Shown in pieces: positions 17,276 to 25,681 of a stretch of 64,000 nucleotides of DNA. This stretch comes from Humibacillus xanthopallidus (GTDB taxonomy: Bacteria > Actinomycetota > Actinomycetes > Actinomycetales > Dermatophilaceae). Within the stretch, counting starts at the first letter, position 1; every line of letters begins with the position of its first letter. The notes under the pieces were generated by a model that was not told the origin of the DNA, made no database searches, and saw nothing but the letters and a program-made list of their open reading frames with translations. The translations under genes were made by a program, and so were the position numbers. The stretch is from contig NZ_VFQF01000003.1 in assembly GCF_006717145.1 (NCBI RefSeq), positions 496,001 to 560,000 on the forward strand. Direction: 5' to 3'.

Positions 17276-18142
17276 GTGGAGATGCGAAGACTCGGTCGGC
17301 TCGGACACCAGAGCTCGGTGCTCATCTACGGCGCGGCTGCTCTCAGCGACGTGACGCAGGACGTGGCCGACGCCTCGGTCCAGGAGGCCCTCGACGGTGG
17401 GATCAACCACTTCGACGTGGCCGCCAGCTACGGTGACGCGGAGCTGCGGCTCGGCCCCTGGATGCCGCAGATCCGCGACCGGATCTTCCTCGCGACGAAG
17501 ACGGGCCAGCGTGACCGCGAGTCGGCTTGGCGCGAGATCAACGCCTCGCTGGAGCGGCTCCAGACCGACACCGTCGACCTGCTGCAGCTGCACGCGATCG
17601 GCGACCTCGGCGAGCTCGACCTAGCGACCGGTGAGGGCGGCGCCCTCGAGGCTGCGGTCCGCGCGGTGGACGAGGGGCTCGTCGGTGCGGTGGGGGTGAC
17701 CGGCCACGGCAGCGAGGCCGCCCAGACCCACCTCGAGGCGTTGCGGCGCTACCCGTTCGCGACCGTGCTGACCCCGCTCAACCCGGTGCTCTGGCGCGAC
17801 GACACGTATCGCGCGGCCTACGAGGCGCTGGTCGAGGAGACCCGGCGGCAGGACGCCGGTCTGATGACGATCAAGACCGTGTCGCGGCGCAACTGGCCCC
17901 AGGACACAGAGCAGTCGTATGCGACGTGGTACGAGCCGTACGACGACCAGACGCGCATCACCGCGGCAGTCTCCTGGGTGCTCGCGCACGAGGAGATCAC
18001 CGGCATCCCGACGGCCGGAGACGTGCGGCTGCTGGGGATGCTGCTCGCGGCCGAGCGCGACCGGATCGACCCCGCTGAGGCCGAGCGGCAGCTCGCCGGT
18101 GACGACGCCTACTCGTCGCCGTTCATCGCGATGCCCTTCTGA
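17276..18142 (+). CDS. Aldo/keto reductase family oxidoreductase
   Basis: This 288-residue protein shows the AKR tetrad: Asp in HFDVAASYG, Tyr in the same motif, Lys in LATKTG and His in LLQLHAIG. The C-terminal cofactor loop is GIPTAGDVRLL. Two starts are possible, GTG at 17276 and ATG at 17282; AAGGTGG at 17264-17270 suits the GTG slightly better and the difference is two residues. It begins 48 bases after the HTH_42 gene and may share its transcript. The substrate is unknown. Confidence 0.85.
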   Translation: MEMRRLGRLGHQSSVLIYGAAALSDVTQDVADASVQEALDGGINHFDVAASYGDAELRLGPWMPQIRDRIFLATKTGQRDRESAWREINASLERLQTDTVDLLQLHAIGDLGELDLATGEGGALEAAVRAVDEGLVGAVGVTGHGSEAAQTHLEALRRYPFATVLTPLNPVLWRDDTYRAAYEALVEETRRQDAGLMTIKTVSRRNWPQDTEQSYATWYEPYDDQTRITAAVSWVLAHEEITGIPTAGDVRLLGMLLAAERDRIDPAEAERQLAGDDAYSSPFIAMPF

Positions 18143-18211
18143 GGACGATCGCTACGACGGGGGCGCAGACCCACGAGGTGCGGCCTCCGACGGACTGGAG
18201 GGTGACGGCCC

Positions 18212-18217
18212 TACGCT
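18212..18217 (+). promoter_or_regulatory. -10 box of leaderless HNH gene
   Basis: TACGCT ends six bases before the GTG start at 18224. Confidence 0.5.
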
Positions 18218-18223
18218 GGCGAC

Positions 18224-18610
18224 GTGGTGGTGAGCCGGAGTCGCAAAGCCGTGGCCGCCCGACGCCGCAAACGCCGCATGGGCCTCGTCGACCACGACCT
18301 CACCGATGCGCAGTGGCAGACGCTGCAGGCCGCGTGGGGCGGCTGTGCCTATTGCGGCGCGACCGGCGGCCCGCTGCAGCGCGACTGCGTCCTGCCCATC
18401 TCGCGCGGTGGCCGCTACACGCTCGACAACGTGGTCCCCGCGTGCCGGTCGTGCAACACGAGCAAGTGCAACGCCGAGGTCACCGGTTGGCTCCGCCGCA
18501 AGCGGCTGGACGAGCGTGCCTTCCTGACCCGTCACGTCGAGATCCGCAGGGAGCTCGAGACCCGGAGGGAGCTCGAGCTCCGGAGGGAGCTCGAGCTCCC
18601 GGGCGCGTAG
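18224..18610 (+). CDS. HNH endonuclease with charged repeat tail
   Basis: This 128-residue protein has a compact HNH/zinc-finger fold: CAYCGATG gives the first Cys pair, DCVLPISRGG takes the place of the usual DHxxP, and NVVPACRSCNTSK gives the Asn and second Cys pair. The first 20 residues are very basic. The C-terminal tail repeats RREL with Glu-rich spacers four times. A TACGCT box at 18212-18217 lies six bases before the GTG, which suggests a leaderless message and supports this start. It may be a free-standing nuclease; no phage or restriction genes adjoin it. Confidence 0.82.
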   Translation: MVVSRSRKAVAARRRKRRMGLVDHDLTDAQWQTLQAAWGGCAYCGATGGPLQRDCVLPISRGGRYTLDNVVPACRSCNTSKCNAEVTGWLRRKRLDERAFLTRHVEIRRELETRRELELRRELELPGA

Positions 18611-18685
18611 TGGGCGACCGTTGCCGGGTCAGCTGACTCAGCGACGCCGGCACCGACGTCGAGGTGCGCTGTCCGGGCAGGCGCC

Positions 18686-18691
18686 TAGGCT
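18686..18691 (+). promoter_or_regulatory. -10 box of leaderless methyltransferase gene
   Basis: TAGGCT ends six bases before the ATG at 18698. Confidence 0.5.
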
Positions 18692-18697
18692 GCCGCG

Positions 18698-19270
18698 ATG
18701 ACACGAGACGCCTGGGACGAGCACGCTGCCACCTTCGACACCGAGCCGGACCACGGCCTGACCGACCCCGCGATCCGCGCGGCCTGGCGCGACCTGCTCG
18801 TGTCCGTGCTGCCGGCCGCGCCAGCTCGCATCGCCGACCTCGGTTGCGGCACAGGCACACTCACCCGTCTGCTCAACGACGAGGGCTACGTCGTCGACGG
18901 TCTCGACTTCTCCGCGGAGATGGTCGAGCGGGCCCGTGCCAAGGTGCCCGAGGCACGCTTCGTCGTGGCCGACGCAGGCGATCCTCCGCTCCCCGCGGGT
19001 GAGTACGACGTCGTGCTCAGCCGTCACGTGCTGTGGGCCATGGACGACCCCGAGGAGGCGCTGTCGCGCTGGGTCGCGCTGCTCAGGCCCGGCGGCGTCG
19101 CCGTCCTCGTCGAAGGGTCGTGGGCCACCGGGGCCGGCCTCACCGCCGCGCAGACCGAGCAGCTCGTCCGCACCGTCCGCGACGAGGTGGAGATCACGCA
19201 CCTGCCCGAGCCCGTCTACTGGGGCAAGGCGATCACCGACGAGCGCTACCTCGCCGTCAGCCGCCGCTGA
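18698..19270 (+). CDS. Class I SAM-dependent methyltransferase
   Basis: This 190-residue Rossmann methyltransferase has motif I ADLGCGTGTL, the post-I acidic stretch VDGLDFSAEM, VVADAGDPPLPAGEYD for the adenine side, and RHVLWAMDDPEEAL, typical of the Methyltransf_11/25 group. The TAGGCT box at 18686-18691, six bases before the ATG, indicates a leaderless message. The acceptor substrate cannot be read from the sequence. Confidence 0.88.
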   Translation: MTRDAWDEHAATFDTEPDHGLTDPAIRAAWRDLLVSVLPAAPARIADLGCGTGTLTRLLNDEGYVVDGLDFSAEMVERARAKVPEARFVVADAGDPPLPAGEYDVVLSRHVLWAMDDPEEALSRWVALLRPGGVAVLVEGSWATGAGLTAAQTEQLVRTVRDEVEITHLPEPVYWGKAITDERYLAVSRR

Positions 19271-19279
19271 GGCGCGTGG

Positions 19280-20227
19280 TCAGCGCCAGATGTCGGCAAG
19301 CCGGTCGGTGAGGACGCGAGCCTGCTCGTAGCCGCCCCGTGCGGCCTGCGGACGCGTCGACGGATCCAGGGCGTTGGCGCCGAAGACGTCGCCCGCCCCA
19401 GCGTCCGGGAAGACCGTCTCCACCTGGCTGCCGTCCGCGCGCAGCTCGTCGACCTGGGTGGCGAGATCCATGCCCCAGGCGGCCGGCATCCGTGAGCGAC
19501 CGCCGAACGGCGACAGCACGAGGACCCGCTCGTAGCCGGCCGCGAGGTCGGCGTTCTCGCTGCGCCGGTAGCCGCCGTTGAGGTACCGGTCCTCGCCGAT
19601 GGGGTAGGGCGCCATGGCGGAGGTGCTGGCCGCGACGGCGTCGACGAGGTCGACCCCGCTGTGGCGGTCGAAGACGACCGGCTCGCCCGTGTGCGCGTCG
19701 ATGGCCGTGATGAGCACCCGCTGCTGCGGCCAGTCGCTGCGGGGCAGTCGCGCCGCGACGATGTCGCGCCACCGCGCCCCGCCGGCCCCGCCAGAGGCGT
19801 CGCGCTCGAGCGCGGCGGCGCCCATCCTGCGCCGCATGTCAGGGGCGCTCTCGGAGGCAGCGATGATGGCGTCCGACCACTCGAGATAGCTCGGGCCGGA
19901 CACGCCGCCGGCACGACTGGCACCTCGTGGTTGCACCCCCGCCCGTTCCGCGCTCCGTCCGCCCGTGCGTGACCGCGGCTCGGACACCTCGGCGAGGATG
20001 GCGGCATACAGCTCGGGGGGCCTTGTGCCGCTGGTGATCTGGGCGGCCACCGTCGACCCCGCGGAGGTGCCGACGATGAGGTCCGCCTCGGTCAGGTCGA
20101 TCCCGAGCTCGCAGAGGCCGGCGATGAGACCGATCTGCCACGCGTTGCCGGCCGCCCCGCCGCCGGCGAGGACGAGCGCGCGCGCGGGTGAGGGGTGGAG
20201 CGAGGGGAGAGAAGCGGTGGTGTCCAT
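19280..20227 (-). CDS. Patatin-like phospholipase, catalytic Asp replaced by Asn
   Basis: This 315-residue protein has the patatin oxyanion-hole motif GGGAAG at residues 22-27 and the nucleophile elbow GTSAG with Ser55. The second half of the dyad is normally Asp in a DG(G/A) motif; here the matching place reads NGGYRRSENADL with Asn217 (codon AAC). Activity as a lipid hydrolase is therefore doubtful, although Asn can sometimes be tolerated or deamidate. AAAGG lies nine bases before the ATG. It converges with the methyltransferase gene with a nine-base gap. Confidence 0.85.
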   Translation of the reverse strand: MDTTASLPSLHPSPARALVLAGGGAAGNAWQIGLIAGLCELGIDLTEADLIVGTSAGSTVAAQITSGTRPPELYAAILAEVSEPRSRTGGRSAERAGVQPRGASRAGGVSGPSYLEWSDAIIAASESAPDMRRRMGAAALERDASGGAGGARWRDIVAARLPRSDWPQQRVLITAIDAHTGEPVVFDRHSGVDLVDAVAASTSAMAPYPIGEDRYLNGGYRRSENADLAAGYERVLVLSPFGGRSRMPAAWGMDLATQVDELRADGSQVETVFPDAGAGDVFGANALDPSTRPQAARGGYEQARVLTDRLADIWR

Positions 20228-20377
20228 GGGAGTCGCCTTTCGCGTGATGGCTGGCCGGCGCTCCCGACGACTACCTCAGCCGCGCGATCGTGCACTGCAG
20301 GGGAGCACCCGCTGCGGATGGTGCGTCATGGGTCTCACCTCCTGCCGACAGGTCACGATCAGCGGCACGCTAGCAGG

Positions 20378-21382
20378 ATGATGGGTCACGTGCCCCGCGA
20401 GCGTGAGATCACCGAGCCCGTCGACCTCGCCCTGCCGGACGGCCGTCTGAACCCGGCTGCCGTCGGCTGGACGCGCACCCCGCTGCACCGCACCGACGGC
20501 ATCGGACGGGGCCGCGTCGGCTGGGGGCGCAACAAGCGCTGGGAGTACTGGGCGGTCACGCTCGAGACGCACGTCGTCGCCGTCGTCGTCTCCGACATCG
20601 GGTATGCCGCCGTCCCCTCCCTCTTCGTCCTCGACCGTCGGTCGGGTGAGCAGATCGCGGTGGAGGGCATCGCGCCCCTGGGCCGTGGCACGACCCTGCC
20701 GGGCACCCTCGACCACGGTCCGGCCAGCGCGCAGACGAAGAGCCTCCGCGTCGACATCGACCCCACCCCCGACGGCACGAGGCTGCGCGCCCGGGCCGAG
20801 CGCGTCGAGCTCGACGTCGTCGCACAGCTGCCGCCGGGGCACGAGCGGCTCGGCGTCGTGGTGCCGTGGAGCGACCGGCTCTTCCAGTACACCGTCAAGG
20901 ACCCGGCCCGGCCCGCGGTGGGCCGTCTCACGGTGGACGGCACGGATCACGAGGTGGCGGCGGGTGCCGCCTGGGCGACCCTCGACCACGGCCGCGGGCG
21001 CTGGCCGTATGCCGTCTCGTGGAACTGGGGGTCCGGCTCGGGCGTCGTCGACGGCCGCACGGTCGGCCTCCAGGTCGGTGGCAGGTGGACGGCAGGGACC
21101 GTGTCGACGGAGAACGCCGTCATCGTCGACGGGCGGCTGACGAAGATCAGCGACGAGCTGCGCTGGGAGTACTCGCCCGACGACTGGATGGCGCCGTGGC
21201 AGGTCCACGGCGGTCCGGTCGAGCTGACCTTCCACCCCGAGCACGTGCGCCGGTCGGTGATCCAGCTCGGCGTCATCGCCTCACGGACGCACCAGGCCTT
21301 CGGCACGTGGACCGGGCTCGTCGCCGGTGTGGCCGTGGACGGGATCTTCGGGTGGGCGGAGGACGTGCACCAGCGGTGGTGA
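20378..21382 (+). CDS. DUF2804 family protein
   Basis: This 334-residue protein matches the DUF2804 family in its start (EREITEPVDLALPDGRLN), in NKRWEYWAV, in the Trp-rich core ISWNWG-like segment (AVSWNWGSGSG), and in the C-terminal HQAFGTWTGLV. Members have a lipocalin-like fold related to hydroxyneurosporene-synthase-type proteins; no reaction is known. The ATGs at 20378 and 20381 are both possible. A CACGCT box six bases upstream of the first would suit a leaderless start. Confidence 0.8.
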   Translation: MMGHVPREREITEPVDLALPDGRLNPAAVGWTRTPLHRTDGIGRGRVGWGRNKRWEYWAVTLETHVVAVVVSDIGYAAVPSLFVLDRRSGEQIAVEGIAPLGRGTTLPGTLDHGPASAQTKSLRVDIDPTPDGTRLRARAERVELDVVAQLPPGHERLGVVVPWSDRLFQYTVKDPARPAVGRLTVDGTDHEVAAGAAWATLDHGRGRWPYAVSWNWGSGSGVVDGRTVGLQVGGRWTAGTVSTENAVIVDGRLTKISDELRWEYSPDDWMAPWQVHGGPVELTFHPEHVRRSVIQLGVIASRTHQAFGTWTGLVAGVAVDGIFGWAEDVHQRW

Positions 21383-21405
21383 GGCGTCCGGCGGCGGCGA
21401 CGTGG

Positions 21406-22056
21406 CTAGATGGGGAGTCTGCCTGCAGCAGAGGCGAATCCGAGCCAGGTGTGCCGGTTGCCGGCCCAGCACCACCCGACCTTCGGGGCGCCGCGTCGCT
21501 CGCGGCCGTCGCGTCCGGTGCCGTTGCTGATCCAGAGCGCTGGAGTGCGCGCGTCGAGCCGGCCGTCGGGCTTGCGGCGGCGTGAGCCGATGGTCATGAA
21601 GCAGTGGTTGCGCTCGAGGACCTCGGGAGCCTGCAGGGCCCAGTGGATTCCCTCGGCGAGGGTGAGTGGGCTGCGCCCGGCGTCCGTGATGTGCGGGAGC
21701 GCCTCGTCGGGAGACCAGTTGGCCATCTCGTCGCCGCGCTCGAGCCCGTGGACGACGTAGCCGGGACCGCTGGGGAGGCTGACGTCGTCGACGGGAGCGA
21801 AGGCGTCGACGTCAGTCATGTCCTCGACGACGAAGCCGCTGCGGTCGCCGAGGCGCAGCAGTGGAGCCAGCGCCGATGGCGCGACCGTGGACTCGGGGAG
21901 GACGAGGAGCCCGTCGGAGGAGGAAGCGCTGCTGGCGAGCGAGCGCAAGGTGGCGGCCGGCATACCGGCGAGGTCGTGCACCCCCAGATCGACGAGGCGT
22001 TCGGCCTGGACGGTCAGCGGCGGCAGGGTGGTGACGGCAGTGGCGACGTGGGACAT
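21406..22056 (-). CDS. DUF5701 family protein
   Basis: This 216-residue protein looks like the actinobacterial DUF5701 family: LVDLGVHDLAGM near the start, LLVLPESTV, then EMANWSPDEAL, GRSPLTLAEGIHWALQ and the C-terminal WISNGTG and GWCWAGNRHTWLGFA. The ATG at 22054-22056 has GGAGGGTT directly upstream and is preferred to an earlier in-frame ATG. Its function is unknown. Confidence 0.75.
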   Translation of the reverse strand: MSHVATAVTTLPPLTVQAERLVDLGVHDLAGMPAATLRSLASSASSSDGLLVLPESTVAPSALAPLLRLGDRSGFVVEDMTDVDAFAPVDDVSLPSGPGYVVHGLERGDEMANWSPDEALPHITDAGRSPLTLAEGIHWALQAPEVLERNHCFMTIGSRRRKPDGRLDARTPALWISNGTGRDGRERRGAPKVGWCWAGNRHTWLGFASAAGRLPI

Positions 22057-22173
22057 GAACCCTCCAGAGCGGCGAATCAACTGGACACCGTCCAACGCGC
22101 ACGTATGCCGTGACGTTCCCTCAGGCTGCCGGCGCCGTCACGCTCTATGCGAGTTCCCTTGTGCCGCAAAGGC

Positions 22174-22809
22174 TCAGGTGGCCTTGCGGGTGAACGTGAG
22201 GTGGGTGACGCCGCTGGGGGAGGAGACCGACTCCACGTCAAAGGCCTCCTCGACGGCCTCGAGGCCGTCCCAGAGGCGGACGCCGCGGCCGAGCACGATC
22301 GGGACCACGACGAGATGCATGTGGTCGACGAGCCCGGCTGCGAGGAAGTCGCGGACGACGGTGGGGCCTCCGCCGATGCGCACGTCCTGGCCGTCGGCTG
22401 CCTCCCGGGCCGTGGCCAGCGCCTCGACGGGCGTGGCCTCGAGGAAGTGGAAGACGTTGCCGCCCTCCATCGCGAGCGAGGGCCGCGCGTGGTGGGTGAG
22501 GACGAAGACCGGGGTGTGGAACGGCGGGTTGGGGCCCCACCATCCCGTCCATTCCGGGTTGTCGTGCCACCCGGGTGGGCCGAACTTGTTGGCGCCCATG
22601 ATCTCGGCGCCGATGCCGGGGGTGTGGCGCTCGGCAAACGCGTCGTCGACTCCGGCGCTGCCGCCGGCGGCGTCCCAGTAGCGGGTCGCCATCATCCACC
22701 GGTGGAGGCGCTGGCCCGCATGGCCGAAGGGCGCCTCGGCGGACTGCGGTTCACCTGTGGCGAATCCGTCGAGGGAGATGGAGAAGTTGTGGATCCGGGT
22801 GAGGGACAC
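22174..22809 (-). CDS. Dihydrofolate reductase/RibD C-terminal family protein
   Basis: This 211-residue protein has the RibD_C fold: ISLDGFATG at the start, EIMGANKFG, VFVLTHHARP, and the NADPH-binding stretch IGGGPTVVRDFLAAGLVDHMHL followed by VPIVLGRGVRLW. It is likely a cytosolic NADPH-dependent reductase; the substrate is unknown. It starts with GTG after GAGGAG. Confidence 0.85.
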   Translation of the reverse strand: MSLTRIHNFSISLDGFATGEPQSAEAPFGHAGQRLHRWMMATRYWDAAGGSAGVDDAFAERHTPGIGAEIMGANKFGPPGWHDNPEWTGWWGPNPPFHTPVFVLTHHARPSLAMEGGNVFHFLEATPVEALATAREAADGQDVRIGGGPTVVRDFLAAGLVDHMHLVVVPIVLGRGVRLWDGLEAVEEAFDVESVSSPSGVTHLTFTRKAT

Positions 22810-22869
22810 TGCGCGCTCCTCTGTCGGTGGCAGTACCAGAAGCGGTGGGGGATTCCACCGTAGCCGCGC

Positions 22870-23337
22870 TCAGTCGTTCACGGACTCGAGGAAGGCGGTC
22901 AGCTTGGCCTCGTCGCGGCCCAGGTCCTTGACGTCGAAGCCGAGCTTGGCGCTGGCCTCCTTGGAGGTGAGCGCGAAGGTGTCGCTGCCGGACCTGACCT
23001 CGACGCGGTCGAGATTGGCCACAGTCCCGAGCAGCAGCGTGACCGGGGTGGTGAAGTCGACGGTGTCGAACGGCTTGTCGAGGGCGTCGTAGGCCAGCGT
23101 CGCGACATACGGCGGGGTGGTGGTGTGGAGGGAGATCGTGTGCGACCCCATGGCGCCGAAGCCCGCTTCGGTCGTGAGGGCGGTGACCTTGGAGTTGTCG
23201 CCGACGTAGGCGGTTCGGTTCTCCCACAGGGCGTGGGCGCGGGTCGCCGCGTCCTTCTCCTGGACTTGGGGCCCGGCGGAGGTGCATCCGGCGAGGGCCA
23301 GCGTCCCGAGCATCATCACGCAGACCAGCCGTCGCAC
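22870..23337 (-). CDS. DUF4825-like lipoprotein
   Basis: This 155-residue secreted lipoprotein has the lipobox LAGC at residues 15-18 (Cys18). The mature part contains NRTAYVGDNSKVTAL, close to the YIGDNSKV hallmark of DUF4825, and a C-terminal beta-rich half. I start at the GTG at 23335-23337 (MRRLVCVMM) because GGGGGAA lies ten bases upstream and it gives a proper signal peptide. In other bacteria the domain is found near anti-sigma factors; no such gene adjoins here. Confidence 0.75.
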   Translation of the reverse strand: MRRLVCVMMLGTLALAGCTSAGPQVQEKDAATRAHALWENRTAYVGDNSKVTALTTEAGFGAMGSHTISLHTTTPPYVATLAYDALDKPFDTVDFTTPVTLLLGTVANLDRVEVRSGSDTFALTSKEASAKLGFDVKDLGRDEAKLTAFLESVND

Positions 23338-23551
23338 CGTCGCAGTTCCCCCGTCAGAGTCCGATGTCCTCGTCTCGTGAGGAGACGCGCCACGAATGTA
23401 GTGCCTGCCCACGAGCCGCGCACGGTGGGAAGCGATCCCGCGGGGCACGGAGAGGCGGGACGAACGACTCGTGTCCGTGGTGGAGCGGGCTCACGAGCAT
23501 GAAGGTGTGGCCCGCGGGCCGCGGGGGCCAGTTATGTCGGAGGTCACCACC

Positions 23552-24171
23552 ATGCGAACCGCTCAAGCCGCATACTCGACTGCTCGCATCCTCGGAATGC
23601 TTGGCGCCGTTGCCGTTTGGCTCTACTTCCTGGCCTGGTTCATCTCCAGTCCCGAGGGTGATCCGAGTCCTCAGATCACGAATGCGGCCGCCGTCGTCGT
23701 GCTCGTGATAGCCGTGGCCGATGTGCTGCTCTGCGTCGCTGCGCCAAGCGCTGTGGGGGCGGCGGTCGTGCGCTTCTCGGTCATCGGCATCATCGTCGTC
23801 GCCATCGCCGGACTGTTCTTCCTGCCCCGGGACGCGTCCGAGCTGCCGGTCGCCTTCGGCACCCTCAGCTTCCTTGCCCCGGCCTGGCCTTCGCCCTCGT
23901 GTTGCCCGTCGCGATCGTGGGCCGCCGCGACCTGCGGGAGGGGATCAGGTCCATGGCCGGCATCTCGGTCGCCTTCGTTGCAGCTCTGGTCGTGCAGTCG
24001 GTGAGTGGTGCCATGTTGTGGGTGAGGCTTGTCGATGTGGGTGGTGCGGTCGCCACGGCTGTGCTCGCTGCCCTTATGGTGAGCGCCCGAACGGCCCAGG
24101 AACGGGTGTCGGCGAGTGACGTCGAGCCGCTGGAGAGGACGCCGTCGGGGCCGGGTGGGACGAACACGTGA
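23552..24171 (+). pseudogene. Membrane protein with a one-base frameshift
   Basis: The frame starting at the ATG at 23552 (GGAGG eight bases upstream) encodes three hydrophobic helices up to FLPRDASELPVAFGTLSF, then turns into an improbable Pro/Ser/Cys-rich sequence after about 23880. In the frame one step over, the next bases read LAFALVLPVAIVGRRD and continue with two more helices to a stop at 24171. Adding one C to the CCCC run at about 23877-23880 would join the halves into a membrane protein of about 206 residues with five or six helices. It is either a recent inactivation or a sequencing error in a homopolymer. The family is not recognised. Confidence 0.75.
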
Positions 24172-24219
24172 GCCAGCGTGGTCGATGGACCCCGTGGTCC
24201 TCAAGCGATCGGGTCGACC

Positions 24220-24525
24220 TCAGCGACGCTGCATGTCGTAGGCGAGGTCGATGGCTGCCCGCACGGCCTGAGGTTCGGCCTGGTCGAGGTAGGCCTCGAC
24301 CTTGTGGTGCGCCTCCAAGCGGGGAGGGACGCCGAAGCTGTCCGGGTAGGCGGCAAGGAGCGACTCTCGTTCGCTCAGTGGAACCCGAATCACCAGCGTC
24401 TGCAGGTCCTGCAGGCGCACGACCAGACGGTCATGGACGTACCAGGCCGGCTGGGACGCGGTTCCTTTGCGCTTGACCTGCGGGAGCGACTCCGCGTATT
24501 CGCCGACCTCCTCCGGGGTCATCAT
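24220..24525 (-). CDS. MmcQ/YjbR family protein
   Basis: This 101-residue protein starts MMTPEEVGEYAESLPQV and continues with PAWYVHDRLVVRL, LVIRVPLSERESLL and FGVPPRLEAHHKVEAYLDQ, the layout of the MmcQ/YjbR fold (CyaY-like, with double-wing DNA-binding features). I chose the ATG at 24525 because the family normally begins there; an upstream ATG would add 18 unlikely residues. Its function is unknown. Confidence 0.78.
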   Translation of the reverse strand: MMTPEEVGEYAESLPQVKRKGTASQPAWYVHDRLVVRLQDLQTLVIRVPLSERESLLAAYPDSFGVPPRLEAHHKVEAYLDQAEPQAVRAAIDLAYDMQRR

Positions 24526-24602
24526 CAGCGCATCGTAGCCTCGCCCAACGGACGCACCGGTGACAGTGCTCGCCCTCAACCGCAGGTGGCGCAGTGACGT
24601 CG

Positions 24603-25553
24603 TCAGGGGATGCTTCGCTGCGTGTCGCCTTCGCTCAGGGAGTAGTCGGTCGCTGTGTCCGCGCCCCGACCGCCGATGAAGGCGTCGGCGTCAGCTCCGC
24701 CGGTCAGGACATCGTTGCCGTTGCCGCCGTCGAGCAGGTCCTGGCCGTCCCCGCCGATCAGGGCGTCGTTGCCGTTACCGCCTTTGATGGTGTCGTTGCC
24801 GCCCGAGCCGCAGATCACGTCGTCGCCGTTGCCGCCGGACATGACATCGGCTCCGCTCGTGCCGAGGATGACATCGGCTGCGGTGCTTCCGCGCAGCGTG
24901 CCGGTGTAAGGCTTCCCGGAGTCTGGGCCGCCGACCACCATCGCGTCCTTGACGTAGATGGTGGGGTCTCGCCCCTCGCACGTGGCTGCCGGCTCCGGAG
25001 TGAGAACGAAGGTTCGGAAGAGGTAGTCGTAGGCCTGCCCCAGGGGTGGAGACCCCGCTCCGGCAGGGTAGGTGTCCCCGATCGACAACGACCACAAGAA
25101 GTGGAAGGGGCTCGTCGTCGGCGACACGATGGCGTACTGGGTGCCTGCGTGCACCTGCACCGCGGGGATGATGTCCACCGAGAGCCAGCCGCCGCCGGAC
25201 AGATCACCGGTGAATGTCGGCAGCGTCGTGGTGTCCGCGGACCCAGCGCCGAGTGCGGCGCCGGTGGGCGCGCCCGAGCCGTCGACAGCAGTGATCTGGA
25301 CGGACAGGGCACCGGGACTGCTCGACCGGAAGCCCTTGACCTCGACGCGGTCAAGCGAGCCATCGCGCCCTGCCGTGAAGGTCTGCGCCTGTTGTTCGGT
25401 GGAGCCCAGATAGCTCTGTGCCGGCACGTCGTTCGACTGGTCCAAGGTGCTCGTGGGGCTTGCCGTCGCCGGCCACGCCAGTTGGGGCGCAGCGATCAAC
25501 AGGAGTGACGCAACGACCGCGGCGGGAATTCTCGACCGGCTCTTGAGCGACAT
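24603..25553 (-). CDS. Secreted protein with C-terminal RTX-type calcium-binding repeats
   Basis: This 316-residue protein has a signal peptide (Arg/Lys, then ASLLLIAAPQLAWPATA). A middle part of about 180 residues has beta-sandwich character (QAQTFTAGRDGSLDRVEVKG, HAGTQYAIVSPT). From about residue 225 tandem GGxGxD nonapeptides follow, at least seven turns (GGNGDDVI, GSGGNDTI, GGNGNDAL, GGDGQDLL, GGNGNDVL). Such repeats form a calcium-stabilised parallel beta-roll outside the cell. GGAGGA lies nine bases before the ATG. There is no type I secretion system nearby, so Sec export is implied. Confidence 0.85.
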   Translation of the reverse strand: MSLKSRSRIPAAVVASLLLIAAPQLAWPATASPTSTLDQSNDVPAQSYLGSTEQQAQTFTAGRDGSLDRVEVKGFRSSSPGALSVQITAVDGSGAPTGAALGAGSADTTTLPTFTGDLSGGGWLSVDIIPAVQVHAGTQYAIVSPTTSPFHFLWSLSIGDTYPAGAGSPPLGQAYDYLFRTFVLTPEPAATCEGRDPTIYVKDAMVVGGPDSGKPYTGTLRGSTAADVILGTSGADVMSGGNGDDVICGSGGNDTIKGGNGNDALIGGDGQDLLDGGNGNDVLTGGADADAFIGGRGADTATDYSLSEGDTQRSIP

Positions 25554-25681
25554 CAGCGAAGTCCTCCATCAGGTGCACCTGGCATCGGCCCCGATCCGCG
25601 CAAAGTACCACCGTCGCTGGTCGCGCGACCAGAAGACCTCGCGGCGACCGCTGAGGGCCGCGCATTCTCGTCGACAAATGG

